NCBI GenBank assembly: GCA_903844735.1
Contig: CAIMUX010000121.1
Location: 1 to 64,000 of the forward strand
DNA from: Candidatus Eiseniibacteriota bacterium
GTDB taxonomy: Bacteria; Eisenbacteria; RBG-16-71-46; CAIMUX01
Direction of reading: 5' to 3'
DNA length: 64,000 bases
Part shown: in pieces, positions 16,607 to 25,900 of the stretch
Position numbering within the stretch: position 1 is the first letter of the stretch
Layout of the letters: every line of letters begins with the position of its first letter
Made by a program: the position numbers and the translations under genes
The notes under the pieces: model-generated
What the model was told of the DNA's origin: nothing
What the model saw: the letters and a program-made list of their open reading frames with translations, nothing else
Databases searched by the model: none

Positions 16607-17293
16607 TCAATCCGCAAAGTGGTACCGGAGAATACAGGCAACCGCGTTCACCCCGTCCCGCCAGCCGATCTTCTTCCCGTCCGCGTACGTCCGGCCGTAG
16701 TAGGAGATCGACGTTTCGTAGATGCGCACGCGGCGGCGGGCCAGCTTGGCCGTGACCTCGGGCTCGAAACCAAAGCGGTTTGAGCGCAGGGGTATCGACT
16801 GGATGATTTCGCGACGGAACGCCTTGTAGCAGGTCTCCATGTCGGTCAGGTTCAGGTTGGTACACATGTTGGAGAACGTGGTCAGGAACTTGTTGCCGAG
16901 ATAGTGCCAGTACATGTGGACCCGGTGGGGTCCGGCCAGGAAGCGGGATCCGTAGACGGCATCCGCCTCGCCTTTCTCTATCGGCCCCACCAGGCACCCG
17001 TACTCGCCTGGGTCGTACTCGAGGTCGGCATCCTGGATCAGCACGACGTCATTGCGGGCCTGGCCGATGGCGGTGCGGATGGCCGCCCCCTTCCCCTGGT
17101 TCTTCTCGTGGAAGAAAACCCGGACCTGAGGGTGGGAATAGTCTCGCAGAAACTCGCGGGTGCCATCGGTGGAACAGTCGTCGACGACGAGGAGTTCTTT
17201 CTCGAACGGCACGGTGAGCACGCGGCGCAGGATCTCTTCGATCGTTCGGCGCTCATTGTAGACCGGGATCACTACCGACAGTGAGACGGGCAC
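16607..17293 (-). CDS. Family 2 glycosyltransferase (dolichyl-phosphate-mannose-synthase-like)
   Basis: This GT-A glycosyltransferase of about 228 residues probably uses a nucleotide sugar and a polyprenyl-phosphate or surface-glycan acceptor. The family start [17 protein letters not shown], the nucleotide-binding [10 protein letters not shown], and the metal-binding DAD in [12 protein letters not shown] are all present. Later motifs ([19 protein letters not shown]) match DPM1-like enzymes. There is no membrane anchor. GTG 17293 is chosen because AGGAGG lies 5 bases upstream, although a TTG at 17326 would add 11 residues. About 120 bp without features separates it from the GT4 gene. Confidence 0.9.
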   Translation of the reverse strand: MPVSLSVVIPVYNERRTIEEILRRVLTVPFEKELLVVDDCSTDGTREFLRDYSHPQVRVFFHEKNQGKGAAIRTAIGQARNDVVLIQDADLEYDPGEYGCLVGPIEKGEADAVYGSRFLAGPHRVHMYWHYLGNKFLTTFSNMCTNLNLTDMETCYKAFRREIIQSIPLRSNRFGFEPEVTAKLARRRVRIYETSISYYGRTYADGKKIGWRDGVNAVACILRYHFAD

Positions 17294-17449
17294 CACATCC
17301 TCCTGGTCAAGAACCTCGATCTGCAACCTCGGATCGATACCGCAAGGACTACGCAGGGAGACTCGAGTCTTCCGTCACGGCCGCTGAGGGCGCGTCGTTG
17401 CCCGTTGACCGCACGACTCCTAGCGTGCGCTCAGCCTACCAGCGGGTGA

Positions 17450-18748
17450 TCACCCTGGCCAACCCAGTTCCCCATAGGCGGCGAGAATCCCCTTCACGGT
17501 CGCCGATTCATCGTAGTCGGCGAGCCGCGTCGCCGCCGCCACTCGCCACTCCGCACGCGCCTCCGGAACGCCGAGAAGTCGGCGCGCCGCCGCGCCCCAG
17601 GTTTCCAGCGACCAGGGCAGACAGCCCGCCGCCAGACACCCGGTCAGCACCCCCGGCACCCCGCCCACCGGCGTGGCGAGGACCGGAGTTCCTTCCGCCA
17701 TCGACTCGAGCAAGGCGTAGGGCAACCCCTCCCACCGCGACGGCAGCAGCAGGAGGTCGGCGGCCGCGAGTACGGGCCCGGGGTCTTCGATTTCGCCGGT
17801 CCAGAGAATCGATCCGCCGAGCCCCATCCTTTCTTCGGCTGCGCGTAGCTCCGGCTCCAGCGAACCCGCGCCACAGATCACTGCGCGAAGGGCGGGTGCC
17901 GCGGAAATCGCGGTGCCCGTGGCACCCGAAGCTGGTTCGCCTCGCAGGCTCTGCAACAACTCCAGCACGCGCAGCGGCGCCTTCTGCACCGCCAGTCTGC
18001 CGACAAACGCGAGGATCGGCTCATCCGGAGTGAATCCGAGTGCTGACCGCGCTGCCTGCCGCCGTTCGGGGGTTCCGGCTCCGGGAGGGATCGTGATGCC
18101 GTTGGACACGACGCGCAGGAGCCGCATGGGTAGTCTGGCCACGTGCTCCATCCACGCAGCGTCGGCCTCGCAGACGCAAAGGGTCCGATGCGCGAGGCGA
18201 GACTTGACACCTTCCCATCGGCGCAATGAGGGAAAGCGAGTGTAGGGCGGCCGCAGCCGCTCGGGGATGCCGTGGCGGGTGTCGACGATGATGGGCACCC
18301 GCGCGAGGCGCGCTGCCAAGCTCGGGAGTCGCCCGGCGTGGGCATGCATCAGAATCGGGCGGTGCTCGCGGAAGAGTCGGACGAGCCCCGCCACATAGCG
18401 ACGACTGTCCAGGCGCGGACGGTGATACCACGCAGCGCCGAGCGCCACCGCGTCGTCGGCCAGCGGTCCCGGCTGGGAGGTTACAAGAAGGACAGGGGTG
18501 CCGTATGCCCGCAATCCGCGGAGAAGCCCGAGAACATGCCGCTCGGTGCCGGCACGTCCGGCGCCGTCGAGCACCAGCGCCACGGTCCCATCACCCTCGC
18601 GGGCGATGCCCGCTCGCCCATCGCCGCCGAGCACGAACGTCGCGGCTTCCCCACCCGGGCGGGTCGAACCGGCCTCGAAGCGGGTAGAGCCAGCCTCGCG
18701 ACGGCCCATGCCGACCGCGTACATCGCGTGCCGGGATTCGCCGCTCAT
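17450..18748 (-). CDS. GT4-family glycosyltransferase (group 1)
   Basis: This is a GT-B glycosyltransferase of about 432 residues. The N-terminal domain carries DGAGRAGTERHVLGLLRGL. The C-terminal nucleotide-sugar domain carries PILAFVGRLAVQKAPLRVLEL and the E-x7-E region LLPSRWEGLPYALLESMA. The start is ATG 18748 with GGGGAGG five bases upstream. An upstream start would run into the protease gene, whose stop lies at 18768. The first 50 residues contain a short duplication (EAGSTRFEAGSTR). Together with the GT2 gene it suggests surface-polysaccharide or glycolipid synthesis. The sugar and acceptor cannot be told. Confidence 0.92.
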   Translation of the reverse strand: MSGESRHAMYAVGMGRREAGSTRFEAGSTRPGGEAATFVLGGDGRAGIAREGDGTVALVLDGAGRAGTERHVLGLLRGLRAYGTPVLLVTSQPGPLADDAVALGAAWYHRPRLDSRRYVAGLVRLFREHRPILMHAHAGRLPSLAARLARVPIIVDTRHGIPERLRPPYTRFPSLRRWEGVKSRLAHRTLCVCEADAAWMEHVARLPMRLLRVVSNGITIPPGAGTPERRQAARSALGFTPDEPILAFVGRLAVQKAPLRVLELLQSLRGEPASGATGTAISAAPALRAVICGAGSLEPELRAAEERMGLGGSILWTGEIEDPGPVLAAADLLLLPSRWEGLPYALLESMAEGTPVLATPVGGVPGVLTGCLAAGCLPWSLETWGAAARRLLGVPEARAEWRVAAATRLADYDESATVKGILAAYGELGWPG

Positions 18749-18767
18749 TCGAGCCTCCCCCGCTTCC

Positions 18768-19700
18768 TCAGAATGAGAACGGCACCGGGGTGAAGGTAAC
18801 GATGAAGACCACCATGGCGAAGATGCCGAGGGCACGCCGTCGTCGGTCGAGCGGGATCTCGTCGTCGTAGGCGGGTGGGTGGCCACGGCGCGCGAAGAGC
18901 AGCAGCAGTGCTGCGAGGACGAACCACTCGTGATGGAACATCGCGAGGACGATCACGCCCACCAGCGCCGACCAGGTAATGAGCCTGGCGCGGCGGCCGA
19001 ACAGCCCATAGAGAACATGTCCGCCGTCGAGCTGTCCCACCGGGAGCAAGTTGAGTGATGTAAGAAACAACCCGGCCCAACCCGCGTACCCTACCGGATG
19101 CAGCAACACCTCCATTCCGGTCGCCTGGTGCGGATGGATCAGTGCCTCGAGCCCGAAAAGCGCCAGCGAGCTGCCAAGGTTGATCTGCCCGGTATCGGGC
19201 AAAGGGGTCGGCACCAGCGTGGAGTGCGCCAGACCGTAGGCCAGCGCAATGATCGAAGGCACGAGACCCGCCAGAGGCCCGGCGATGCCGATGTCAAAGA
19301 CCGCCTTGCGGCTGGCGATCCGTTGACGCATCAGGATCAGAGCCCCGAGAGTCCCGAAAGGGGACGCCAAGACGGGCACATGGGAAAACGGCAACCTCAG
19401 CGGGAAGAACGGAATGAAAAACGGGAGCGTCGAACGCACCCGATAGCGACGGCACATGAAGTAGTGCCCAAGTTCGTGGGAGAGGAGAATCACCATCACG
19501 GTCGCGGCGTAGGCCGAACCGTTGGTGAGCGCCGTGGAAAAGGCGGTGGCGACGAAGAGCCCCACGCAGAGCGCCACCTGCGTGGGCGGGTGCCAGGGAC
19601 GCGGCTGAGGCGGTCCGAGGAACGGCCGGTAGGGACCGTACCACCTCGGGACCGCCTCCGGCCGTTCCTCGCGCTCAGGATCGGGCGGGAGTGACTCCAT
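18768..19700 (-). CDS. Site-2-protease-family (M50) intramembrane metalloprotease
   Basis: This 310-residue multi-spanning membrane protein has the zinc motif HELGH at 75-79 (ILLSHELGHYFMCRRY). The third ligand motif is NLLPVGQLDGGHVLY. At least six hydrophobic helices are visible. The layout, with a cytoplasmic Pro-rich N-terminus and no PDZ domain, resembles plant EGY and bacterial EGY-like S2P enzymes rather than RseP. It would cut a transmembrane substrate, which is unknown here. It sits between malic enzyme and the glycosyltransferases with 20-35 bp spacers, so cotranscription is plausible. Confidence 0.92.
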   Translation of the reverse strand: MESLPPDPEREERPEAVPRWYGPYRPFLGPPQPRPWHPPTQVALCVGLFVATAFSTALTNGSAYAATVMVILLSHELGHYFMCRRYRVRSTLPFFIPFFPLRLPFSHVPVLASPFGTLGALILMRQRIASRKAVFDIGIAGPLAGLVPSIIALAYGLAHSTLVPTPLPDTGQINLGSSLALFGLEALIHPHQATGMEVLLHPVGYAGWAGLFLTSLNLLPVGQLDGGHVLYGLFGRRARLITWSALVGVIVLAMFHHEWFVLAALLLLFARRGHPPAYDDEIPLDRRRRALGIFAMVVFIVTFTPVPFSF

Positions 19701-19733
19701 GCCGATTCCGGGTCGATCCGGCGGCCGTGCCGC

Positions 19734-22004
19734 TCACCGACCCTTCGCGTCCTCCAGCATGCCGGCCTCGACCACGGCGAAGGCCGTCATGTTCAAGATG
19801 TCATTCATTTCTGACTGCGGCTGGAGCACGTGCACCGGTTTCGCCATCCCCTGGAGGATGGGTCCGATCTGCTCCGCTCCGCCCAGCCGCTGCACGAGTT
19901 TGTAAGCGGCGTTGGCCGCCTCAAGCACCGTGAAGATGAGGACATTCGCCGTCCCCCCCGCGAGCTTGCTGAAGGGAAACAGGCTGGAGAGGAGCCCGGG
20001 GACCACGGCGGTATCGGCATGCACCGGCCCGTCGACGACCAAGTCCGGCTCTTCCTTCGCGAGGATGCGCAGCGCCTCCTCCACTTCCGCGATCCCCGGC
20101 CCACGGGCGGTCCCGAAGTTGGAGTAAGAGATGAACGCCACCCGCGGGATGACGCCGAATTCACGCGCCGTCTGCGCCGTCTGCCGCGCGATCTCGGCCA
20201 GGGCCCGGCCATCCGGCCGGATGTTGACGGTTGTATCGGCGAAGAAGTACATCTGGTCACGTGTGAGCATGACGTGGACGCCGCTGACCCGGCTCGCCCC
20301 CGACTTGAGTCCAACGATCTGCACGCAAGGACGGATCGTCTCGGGAAGTCTCTGGGCGATCCCGGCGATCATGCCATCGGCGTCTCCCAGCCGCACCATC
20401 ATCGCACCGAATTCGTTCGCCGAACGCATGGCGATCCGCGCGCCATCCAGGGTCTCCCCCTTGCGCTGCCGCAGGCGGTAGTACTCCTGGACATAGGCAT
20501 CGAACCGCGGGTCGTGCTCCGGATCGATGATCACGGTGTCGCCGAGGTCGAGATCGAGCTCGCGGCACTCCTGTTCGATCACCTCACGGCGTCCGATGAG
20601 GATCGGATGGGCCATCTTCTCCTCGCGCACCATGGCGGTGGCGCGGAGGATGCGGCGGTTCTCCCCCTCGGGGTAGACGATCCGCTTGGGTGCGCTGCGC
20701 GCCTTGTGGATGATCGTGCGCATGACCCCGCGGGTCTTCCCGAGCAGACTCTCCAGCTGGTCGCGGTACTCGTCGAGATCAAGCGGCTTCTGCGCCACCC
20801 CGGTTTCCATGGCTGCGCGCGCCACGGCCAAGGCCTCCCAGACCAACACGCGCGAATCGAACGGCTTGGGGATCAGGTACTCGCGGCCGAAGTGGAAATA
20901 TTGGTCGCCATACGCTTTGCTGACCGAGTCGGGCACATCCTGCTTGGCCAGCTCCGCGAGGGCGCGGGTGGCCGCCATCTTCATCGCTTCGTTGATGGTG
21001 GTGGCGCGGCAATCCAGCGCTCCGCGGAAGATGAAGGGGAAGCCGAGAACGTTGTTGACCTGGTTCGGGTAGTCGGACCGCCCGGTGGCCATGATGACGT
21101 CCTTGCGAGCGGCCACCGCATCCGGGTAGGTGATCTCAGGATCCGGGTTGGCCATCGCGAAAACGATCGGGTTCGCGTTCATGTGCTTCAACCACTCGGG
21201 CTTCAACAACCCCTTCCCGGAGAGGCCGAGGAAGACGTCGGCTCCCTTCAGCGCGTCCTCCAGCGTGCGCGCCGAGGTCTCGCGGGCGAACTGCTCCTTG
21301 TAGGGGTTCATCCCTTCGGTGCGGCCTTTGTAGATCACGCCTTTCGTGTCGAGCATGAGAATGTTCTCGAGCCGGATCCCGAGGCTGATGTAGTGCTTGG
21401 AGCAGGCAATGCCGGAGGCGCCGGCGCCGGAAACCACAACTCTCGTATCTGACGCTTTGCGCCCAGTCAGTTCGAGAGCGTTGATGAGCGCGGCCCCCGA
21501 AATGATGGCCGTGCCGTGCTGGTCATCGTGGAAAACCGGGATCTTCATCGTGCGCTTCAGCTCTTCCTCAATGATGAAGCATTCGGGCGCTTTGATGTCC
21601 TCGAGATTGATCCCACCAAAGGTGGGTTCCAGAAGCTGGCAGGTGCGGATGATCTCCTGCGGGTCCAGGCTGTCGATCTCGATGTCGAAGACATCAATGT
21701 CGGCAAAGCGCTTGAAGAGGACCCCCTTCCCCTCCATCACCGGCTTGCCGGCCAGAGCGCCGAGGTTGCCTAGCCCCAGCACGGCGGTACCGTTGCTGAT
21801 CACCGCTACGAGGTTTCCGCGCGCGGTGTACTCGAAGGCCAGGTCAGGGTCCTTCTCGATCTCGAGACACGGTTCCGCCACCCCCGGGGTGTAGGCCAGC
21901 GAGAGATCCCTCTGCGTCAAGCACGGCTTGGTCGAGTTCACCTCGATCTTTCCCTTACGCCCTCGGCTGTGGTACTCCAGTGCGTCGCTCAATTTCTTCG
22001 TCAT
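19734..22004 (-). CDS. maeB: NADP-dependent malic enzyme with C-terminal phosphotransacetylase-like domain
   Basis: This 756-residue MaeB-type fusion oxidatively decarboxylates malate to pyruvate, producing NADPH. All catalytic features of the malic-enzyme half are present. These are Tyr in LAYTPGVAEPC, the general-base lysine K93 in KPVMEGKGVLFK, metal ligands E135-D136 in NLEDIKAPEC, D160-D161 in VFHDDQHGTAI, the Rossmann VVSGAGASGIA and the substrate Asn segment SDYPNQVNN. The C-terminal half (from about 430) is a phosphate-acetyltransferase-like domain, often regulatory (YPEGENRRILRA; FISYSNFG). The start ATG 22004 has GGGAGGAGGAATC before it. A degenerate paralogue lies at 33583-35841. 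Confidence 0.96.
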   Translation of the reverse strand: MTKKLSDALEYHSRGRKGKIEVNSTKPCLTQRDLSLAYTPGVAEPCLEIEKDPDLAFEYTARGNLVAVISNGTAVLGLGNLGALAGKPVMEGKGVLFKRFADIDVFDIEIDSLDPQEIIRTCQLLEPTFGGINLEDIKAPECFIIEEELKRTMKIPVFHDDQHGTAIISGAALINALELTGRKASDTRVVVSGAGASGIACSKHYISLGIRLENILMLDTKGVIYKGRTEGMNPYKEQFARETSARTLEDALKGADVFLGLSGKGLLKPEWLKHMNANPIVFAMANPDPEITYPDAVAARKDVIMATGRSDYPNQVNNVLGFPFIFRGALDCRATTINEAMKMAATRALAELAKQDVPDSVSKAYGDQYFHFGREYLIPKPFDSRVLVWEALAVARAAMETGVAQKPLDLDEYRDQLESLLGKTRGVMRTIIHKARSAPKRIVYPEGENRRILRATAMVREEKMAHPILIGRREVIEQECRELDLDLGDTVIIDPEHDPRFDAYVQEYYRLRQRKGETLDGARIAMRSANEFGAMMVRLGDADGMIAGIAQRLPETIRPCVQIVGLKSGASRVSGVHVMLTRDQMYFFADTTVNIRPDGRALAEIARQTAQTAREFGVIPRVAFISYSNFGTARGPGIAEVEEALRILAKEEPDLVVDGPVHADTAVVPGLLSSLFPFSKLAGGTANVLIFTVLEAANAAYKLVQRLGGAEQIGPILQGMAKPVHVLQPQSEMNDILNMTAFAVVEAGMLEDAKGR

Positions 22005-22156
22005 GATTCCTCCTCCTCCCGTGGCCCCGGCGGGCCCCCGGGACCCGCTCTACCCGCGGCCCGCTACCCGTAGCCCGCCACCCGCGACTGCGACCGTCCA
22101 GAGCCGCAACTGGCAGTCTGCGGCCGCGACCGCGGGAAGACAAACGGAATCCGCTC

Positions 22157-22232
22157 CCCTGAGACTCGGAGTAAGGAACGAATACGGCTGGCTTCGGGCT
22201 TCGGGCTTCGGACTTCACGCTTCGGGCCTGAA
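22157..22232. repeat. 25-bp repeat (copy 2) followed by GAAGCCC-type tract
   Basis: Positions 22157-22181 repeat 16571-16595 with one mismatch. The adjoining 22190-22232 is a tract of imperfect units that read GAAGCCC or GAAGTCC on the minus strand, like those at 6438-6481. Confidence 0.8.
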
Positions 22233-22334
22233 AGCGTCGAGCCGTCTCGGCATGCCACGAATCAACTCGCCGTACCGGGCCACGGGTTCGGCGTGGTCCC
22301 CCGCACTCATGGTCTGCCGTCCCGAAGCCTGAAC

Positions 22335-22363
22335 TCCAAAGCCTTCCGCACGGCGTGTATACT
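22335..22363 (+). promoter_or_regulatory. Possible sigma-70-type promoter for the Mrp gene
   Basis: A good -10 (TATACT, 22358-22363) lies 17 bp after a poor -35 (TCCAAA, 22335-22340), about 70 bp before the TTG start at 22434. Confidence 0.4.
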
Positions 22364-22433
22364 CGGCGGACGCCCCCCGGTACCGAGGCGCGCGGGACAG
22401 GCCCGCGCGGCCCGTGTGCGGAAAGGAGTTCCC

Positions 22434-23486
22434 TTGCCTGACGCCCAAACTCTCGTGGAGGCCCTGCGGAAGGTCCTCTTCCCGGGAATCGAACGCGACA
22501 TCGTCTCTCTCGGCTACCTCAAGGACGTCCGCGAGGAGGACGGTCGTTTCGTCGTTCGCCTGGAGCTCTCGACAAACCAGCAGGGAGCCGGCGAACGGAT
22601 CGAGGAGGAGGCACACGTCGCGCTGCGCGCCACCGGGGTCCCCTACCGACTGGACATGCGCGTCCGCTACCTCCCCTCGGGAGCGGAGGAAGCCGAGGCC
22701 GAGCCGGAGCGGCTGCTCGACGGGGTACCGGTCAAGATCGCCGTGGCCAGCGGCAAGGGGGGGGTGGGCAAGTCGACTGTCGCGGCCAATCTCGCCATCG
22801 GCCTGGCCCGGCTTGGCGTCAGGACCGGGCTCCTCGATGCCGACATTTACGGCCCGTCGATCCCGATGATGCTCGGCCTGGAGGGGGCGCAGCCACGCGT
22901 GGCGGACCACCGGATGGAACCAGTGGAGCGCTACGGCATCCGCTCCATGTCGATCGGCTACCTGGTGGACCGCCATACTCCGATGGTCTGGCGAGGCCCG
23001 ATGGCCGGCAAGGCAATCGAGCAGTTGATGAGCGACGTCGATTGGGAGGGAACCGAGGCGATCGTCTTCGATCTTCCCCCCGGCACCGGCGACATCCACA
23101 TTTCTATCTCGCAGAAAATCCGACTCACCGGCGCGATCATCGTCACAACCCCCCAGGAGGTGGCTCTCATCGACGCCGGCAAGGGCGTCTCCATGTTTCG
23201 CAAGGTTTCGGTGCCGATCCTCGGCCTCGTGGAAAACATGAGCCTCTTCATTTGCCCGCACTGCAACGGCCAGACCGAGATCTTCGGCTCTGGCGGCGGC
23301 GCGCGCGAGGCAGAGCGTCTGGGCGTCCCTCTCCTCGGGCAAATTCCGATCGACCCCCAGGTGGTTCTGGGTGGGGACGAAGGCTCCCCGATTCTCGTGC
23401 GCAACCCGGAATCTCCCGCCGGCCAGGCGTTCCTGGAGCTCGCCGCCCGCGTGGCCGGAATGACCGGCCTTCGCCCCTCGGGCTAG
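22434..23486 (+). CDS. Mrp/NBP35-family P-loop ATPase (Fe-S carrier)
   Basis: This protein of about 350 residues scaffolds and transfers Fe-S clusters in the cytoplasm. It has an N-terminal DUF59/MIP18-like domain (about 1-90), then the deviant Walker A KGGVGKST in VASGKGGVGKSTVAANLA. The switch segments LLDADIYGPSIPMML and FDLPPGTGDIHISI follow. The cluster-binding pair is C-P-H-C in MSLFICPHCNGQTEIFG. The TTG at 22434 is the likely start, with AAAGGAG 6 bases upstream. It fits the family start better than the upstream ATG at 22293, whose extension is unlike the family. Confidence 0.94.
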   Translation: MPDAQTLVEALRKVLFPGIERDIVSLGYLKDVREEDGRFVVRLELSTNQQGAGERIEEEAHVALRATGVPYRLDMRVRYLPSGAEEAEAEPERLLDGVPVKIAVASGKGGVGKSTVAANLAIGLARLGVRTGLLDADIYGPSIPMMLGLEGAQPRVADHRMEPVERYGIRSMSIGYLVDRHTPMVWRGPMAGKAIEQLMSDVDWEGTEAIVFDLPPGTGDIHISISQKIRLTGAIIVTTPQEVALIDAGKGVSMFRKVSVPILGLVENMSLFICPHCNGQTEIFGSGGGAREAERLGVPLLGQIPIDPQVVLGGDEGSPILVRNPESPAGQAFLELAARVAGMTGLRPSG

Positions 23487-23595
23487 ACGCCGGCGGCCGG
23501 GAAGCCCGCAGATCCTTCCCCGAACTCAAGACAGCCGACTCGGCGGACGATAGATATCCCGTCGGCAGTCAGGTCTTTCTGGGGAGGAGTACACG

Positions 23596-24663
23596 TTGGA
23601 TCCGGCGATGAACGGCGCGGCGAATCCGGACCGCCCGGACTACCAGGTGGCCCTCTGCTGTCCTGCCTGCGGGGAACGCTCGTTACAGCGGGTCATGAAG
23701 TCCAACCTGCTCCTCCCGGTGCGGGTCCCGGGGCACCCGTTCTTGCGCGCCTACACCTGGTCTGACGGCAAGCCCAGAGAGTCACATCCGTTGCATTTCG
23801 GTGTCTGTTTCTGCCCGTGCTGCCACTACCCGGATATCGAGGCCGACTTTCGCGATGGAGCGGGCCGCACCCACGACATCAGCCGTACGCTACGACGGTT
23901 CTTCGTGGAGCAGTTGGTCGGATGGGGCCGGCCACTCGCCGACATTCTCGGAACCGGCATGGAGAGCATGGAAGACCCCGAGCGGACGACGCGTCTCCAC
24001 CTCGCGGCCATCGCGACGCAACGTCTGATCTATCCCGAACTGTGGCGCCGCCGCGAGATCGGGCAGCTCTATCTTCGTCTGGCTTGGCTCTACCTAGACG
24101 AGAAGCACCTGCGCTGGGATCCGGATCACCCCACCGCACCGCCTACCTACGAGATCGAAGGACCGGGCTACGCACGGATGCAGGCAGTGCTCGCCCAGCT
24201 TGAACCGATCCGCGCGGCGTGGCCCGAGATTCCCCTGGACGAAGAGTCGACCCGACGCGAGGTCCTCAAGTTCCACCAGGAGGCGTACACCCGGCACAGC
24301 GGCACCCTCACGCCGGAAGAGAGCGTGGCCGATGAGCGTCTCCTGGCCGTTCTGTTCGGCTTGAACGGGGACCAGGAGATGGCGAAAGAAATGTTCGAGC
24401 GTGCCCTCGACTCCTGCATCCGGCTGCGCCAGGAAGCCACCCAGCAGCAGTCAGGGGCCTGGAACAGCGGCCTCAGCGCCACCGAGACCAAAGCGCTCGC
24501 GATCCGCATCCAACGTCTCAGCAAGAGCGCCGAGGGGATTAGGGATGAGATGAACACGGCATTCCCTCCCCCCAAGGCCCGGGTGTCGGCTCTCCCGCCT
24601 TCGCGCAGGAGCACCACCGCATCATCTCCCAAGAAAAGGCGGATCTTCGGCATCTTCGGCTAG
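23596..24663 (+). CDS. DUF2225-family protein
   Basis: This 355-residue protein has two paired-cysteine motifs near the N-terminus (CCPACGER and CFCPCCHYPDIEADF), so a zinc site is likely. A helical region with TPR-like character follows (RREIGQLYLRLAWLYLDEK; AVLFGLNGDQEMAKEMFERAL). A basic, Ser-rich tail (SPKKRRIFGIFG) ends it. The layout matches DUF2225, whose function is not established. The start is TTG 23596, supported by GGGGAGGAG 6 bases upstream. It lies between the Mrp gene and trmB with about 110 bp before it. Confidence 0.85.
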   Translation: MDPAMNGAANPDRPDYQVALCCPACGERSLQRVMKSNLLLPVRVPGHPFLRAYTWSDGKPRESHPLHFGVCFCPCCHYPDIEADFRDGAGRTHDISRTLRRFFVEQLVGWGRPLADILGTGMESMEDPERTTRLHLAAIATQRLIYPELWRRREIGQLYLRLAWLYLDEKHLRWDPDHPTAPPTYEIEGPGYARMQAVLAQLEPIRAAWPEIPLDEESTRREVLKFHQEAYTRHSGTLTPEESVADERLLAVLFGLNGDQEMAKEMFERALDSCIRLRQEATQQQSGAWNSGLSATETKALAIRIQRLSKSAEGIRDEMNTAFPPPKARVSALPPSRRSTTASSPKKRRIFGIFG

Positions 24664-24672
24664 GAGCCCTGC

Positions 24673-24678
24673 TAGACT
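24673..24678 (+). promoter_or_regulatory. Candidate extended -10 for a leaderless trmB transcript
   Basis: TAGACT, preceded by TGC, ends 7 bases before the ATG of trmB. Transcription would then begin at or next to the start codon. trmB has no Shine-Dalgarno sequence. No -35 is visible. Confidence 0.3.
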
Positions 24679-24685
24679 CTCTCGC

Positions 24686-25381
24686 ATGACCCGAAATCGC
24701 CTGCTCCCCGCCCCGGTGGAAGAGATGCCGTGCGTGCTGGCGCCCGGCCGGCTCACGCCACCCCTCGACTGGCGCGCCATCTTCGGTCGCACCGGCGAGG
24801 TGGAGATCGAAATCGGCTGTGGCAAGGGACGTTATATCGTGGAGGCGGCCCGGCTCCGGCCCGGCTCCGATCTCGTGGGAGTCGAGCGGGCCGGGAAGTG
24901 GTTTCGCCGTGCCGTCCAGCGCGCGCATCGCTCCAGCCTTCCCAACCTCCGGCTCGTGCAGGCCGATGCGTTCGATTTCCTGGCCCGCTGGGTTCCGCCC
25001 GGTTCCGCCGCGGCGGTTCATGTGTATTTCCCCGACCCGTGGCCGAAGCAACGGCACGGCAAGCGGCGACTGCTCCAGTCGACTTTCTACCACCTTGCCG
25101 CCCGGGCGCTCTCGACGACCGGATGGCTGTACCTCGCCTCCGACGTAGAGCCATACTTTCAGACCGCCGTGGCGGAGATCGCGGCCCTGGGTCTTTTCGA
25201 GCCACAGCCATGGCCGGAGGATGCACCGGATCGGATCCCCACCAATTTCGCCGTCAAGTACGCCAGGGAAGGGCGCCCGCTCTTCTATGCGCGCTACTCG
25301 ATGCTTACTGGGAGGCTGCGCGCGGAGATGGAGCCCAGCCCTTTCCCCGTGATAGTCTCCCTGGCCGGGGAGGAAACATGA
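24686..25381 (+). CDS. trmB: tRNA (guanine-N7-)-methyltransferase
   Basis: This 231-residue SAM-dependent enzyme makes m7G46 in tRNA. The SAM-binding loop is EIEIGCGKGRYIVEAA, and the acidic ribose contact is in DLVGVERAGK. The hallmark VYFPDPWPKQRHGKRRL is intact, as is the C-terminal TNFAVKYAREG. The stop TGA overlaps the ATG of the next gene by 4 bp. Length is normal for the family. Confidence 0.96.
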   Translation: MTRNRLLPAPVEEMPCVLAPGRLTPPLDWRAIFGRTGEVEIEIGCGKGRYIVEAARLRPGSDLVGVERAGKWFRRAVQRAHRSSLPNLRLVQADAFDFLARWVPPGSAAAVHVYFPDPWPKQRHGKRRLLQSTFYHLAARALSTTGWLYLASDVEPYFQTAVAEIAALGLFEPQPWPEDAPDRIPTNFAVKYAREGRPLFYARYSMLTGRLRAEMEPSPFPVIVSLAGEET

Positions 25382-25833
25382 CGCAGCGAACCGAATGGCA
25401 CGACTACTTCATGCGGATCGCCGAAGAAGTGGCGACCAGGGGTACCTGTGACCGACGCCGGGTGGGAGCGCTCATCGTGCGGGACCGGATGATCCTTTCG
25501 ACCGGCTACAACGGGAGTGTCCGCGGGATGCCGCACTGTGACGAGGCCGGCCACATGATGGAAGACGACCACTGCGTGGCGACGATTCATGCCGAGGCGA
25601 ACGCCATCCTCCAGGCCGCGCGCAACGGCGTGCGGATAGAGGGGGCGGAGATCTACACCACCGCCAGCCCGTGCTGGAACTGTTTCAAGATGATCACCAA
25701 TGCCGGGATTACGCGGATCTATTACGGCGCCTTCTACCGGGAGCGCCGGATTTTCGAGGTCGCCGAACGGCTGGGAATCGAGCTGATCGACCTTTCCGCC
25801 GGCCGGGACGACCTACGGGAGGAAAGAGACTGA
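25378..25833 (+). CDS. dCMP deaminase / ComEB-type cytidine deaminase-fold protein
   Basis: This 151-residue zinc enzyme probably converts dCMP to dUMP in thymidylate synthesis. The zinc site is HAEANAIL plus PCWNCFKMI. RRRVGALIVRDRMILSTGYNG is the usual N-terminal strand, and GMPHCDEAGH is typical of the dCMP branch. It starts at ATG 25378 inside the ATGA overlap with trmB, so the two are translationally coupled. An upstream extension in the same frame is only the shadow of trmB. Confidence 0.93.
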   Translation: MTQRTEWHDYFMRIAEEVATRGTCDRRRVGALIVRDRMILSTGYNGSVRGMPHCDEAGHMMEDDHCVATIHAEANAILQAARNGVRIEGAEIYTTASPCWNCFKMITNAGITRIYYGAFYRERRIFEVAERLGIELIDLSAGRDDLREERD

Positions 25834-25900
25834 AGGGACGCCCGGGACGGGCCGATGCATGACGCGGGGCCGGGTCGCCGGCAGGCAAGGAGGAGGACCG

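Larger units (their letters stand above)
22005..22433. other. Divergent intergenic region with low-complexity sequence
   Basis: This spacer separates the divergently transcribed maeB and the Mrp gene. It holds short direct repeats of a CGGGTAGCGGGC type (about 22045-22085), the dispersed repeats at 22157-22232 and a possible promoter at 22335-22363. I see no further gene. Confidence 0.6.
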
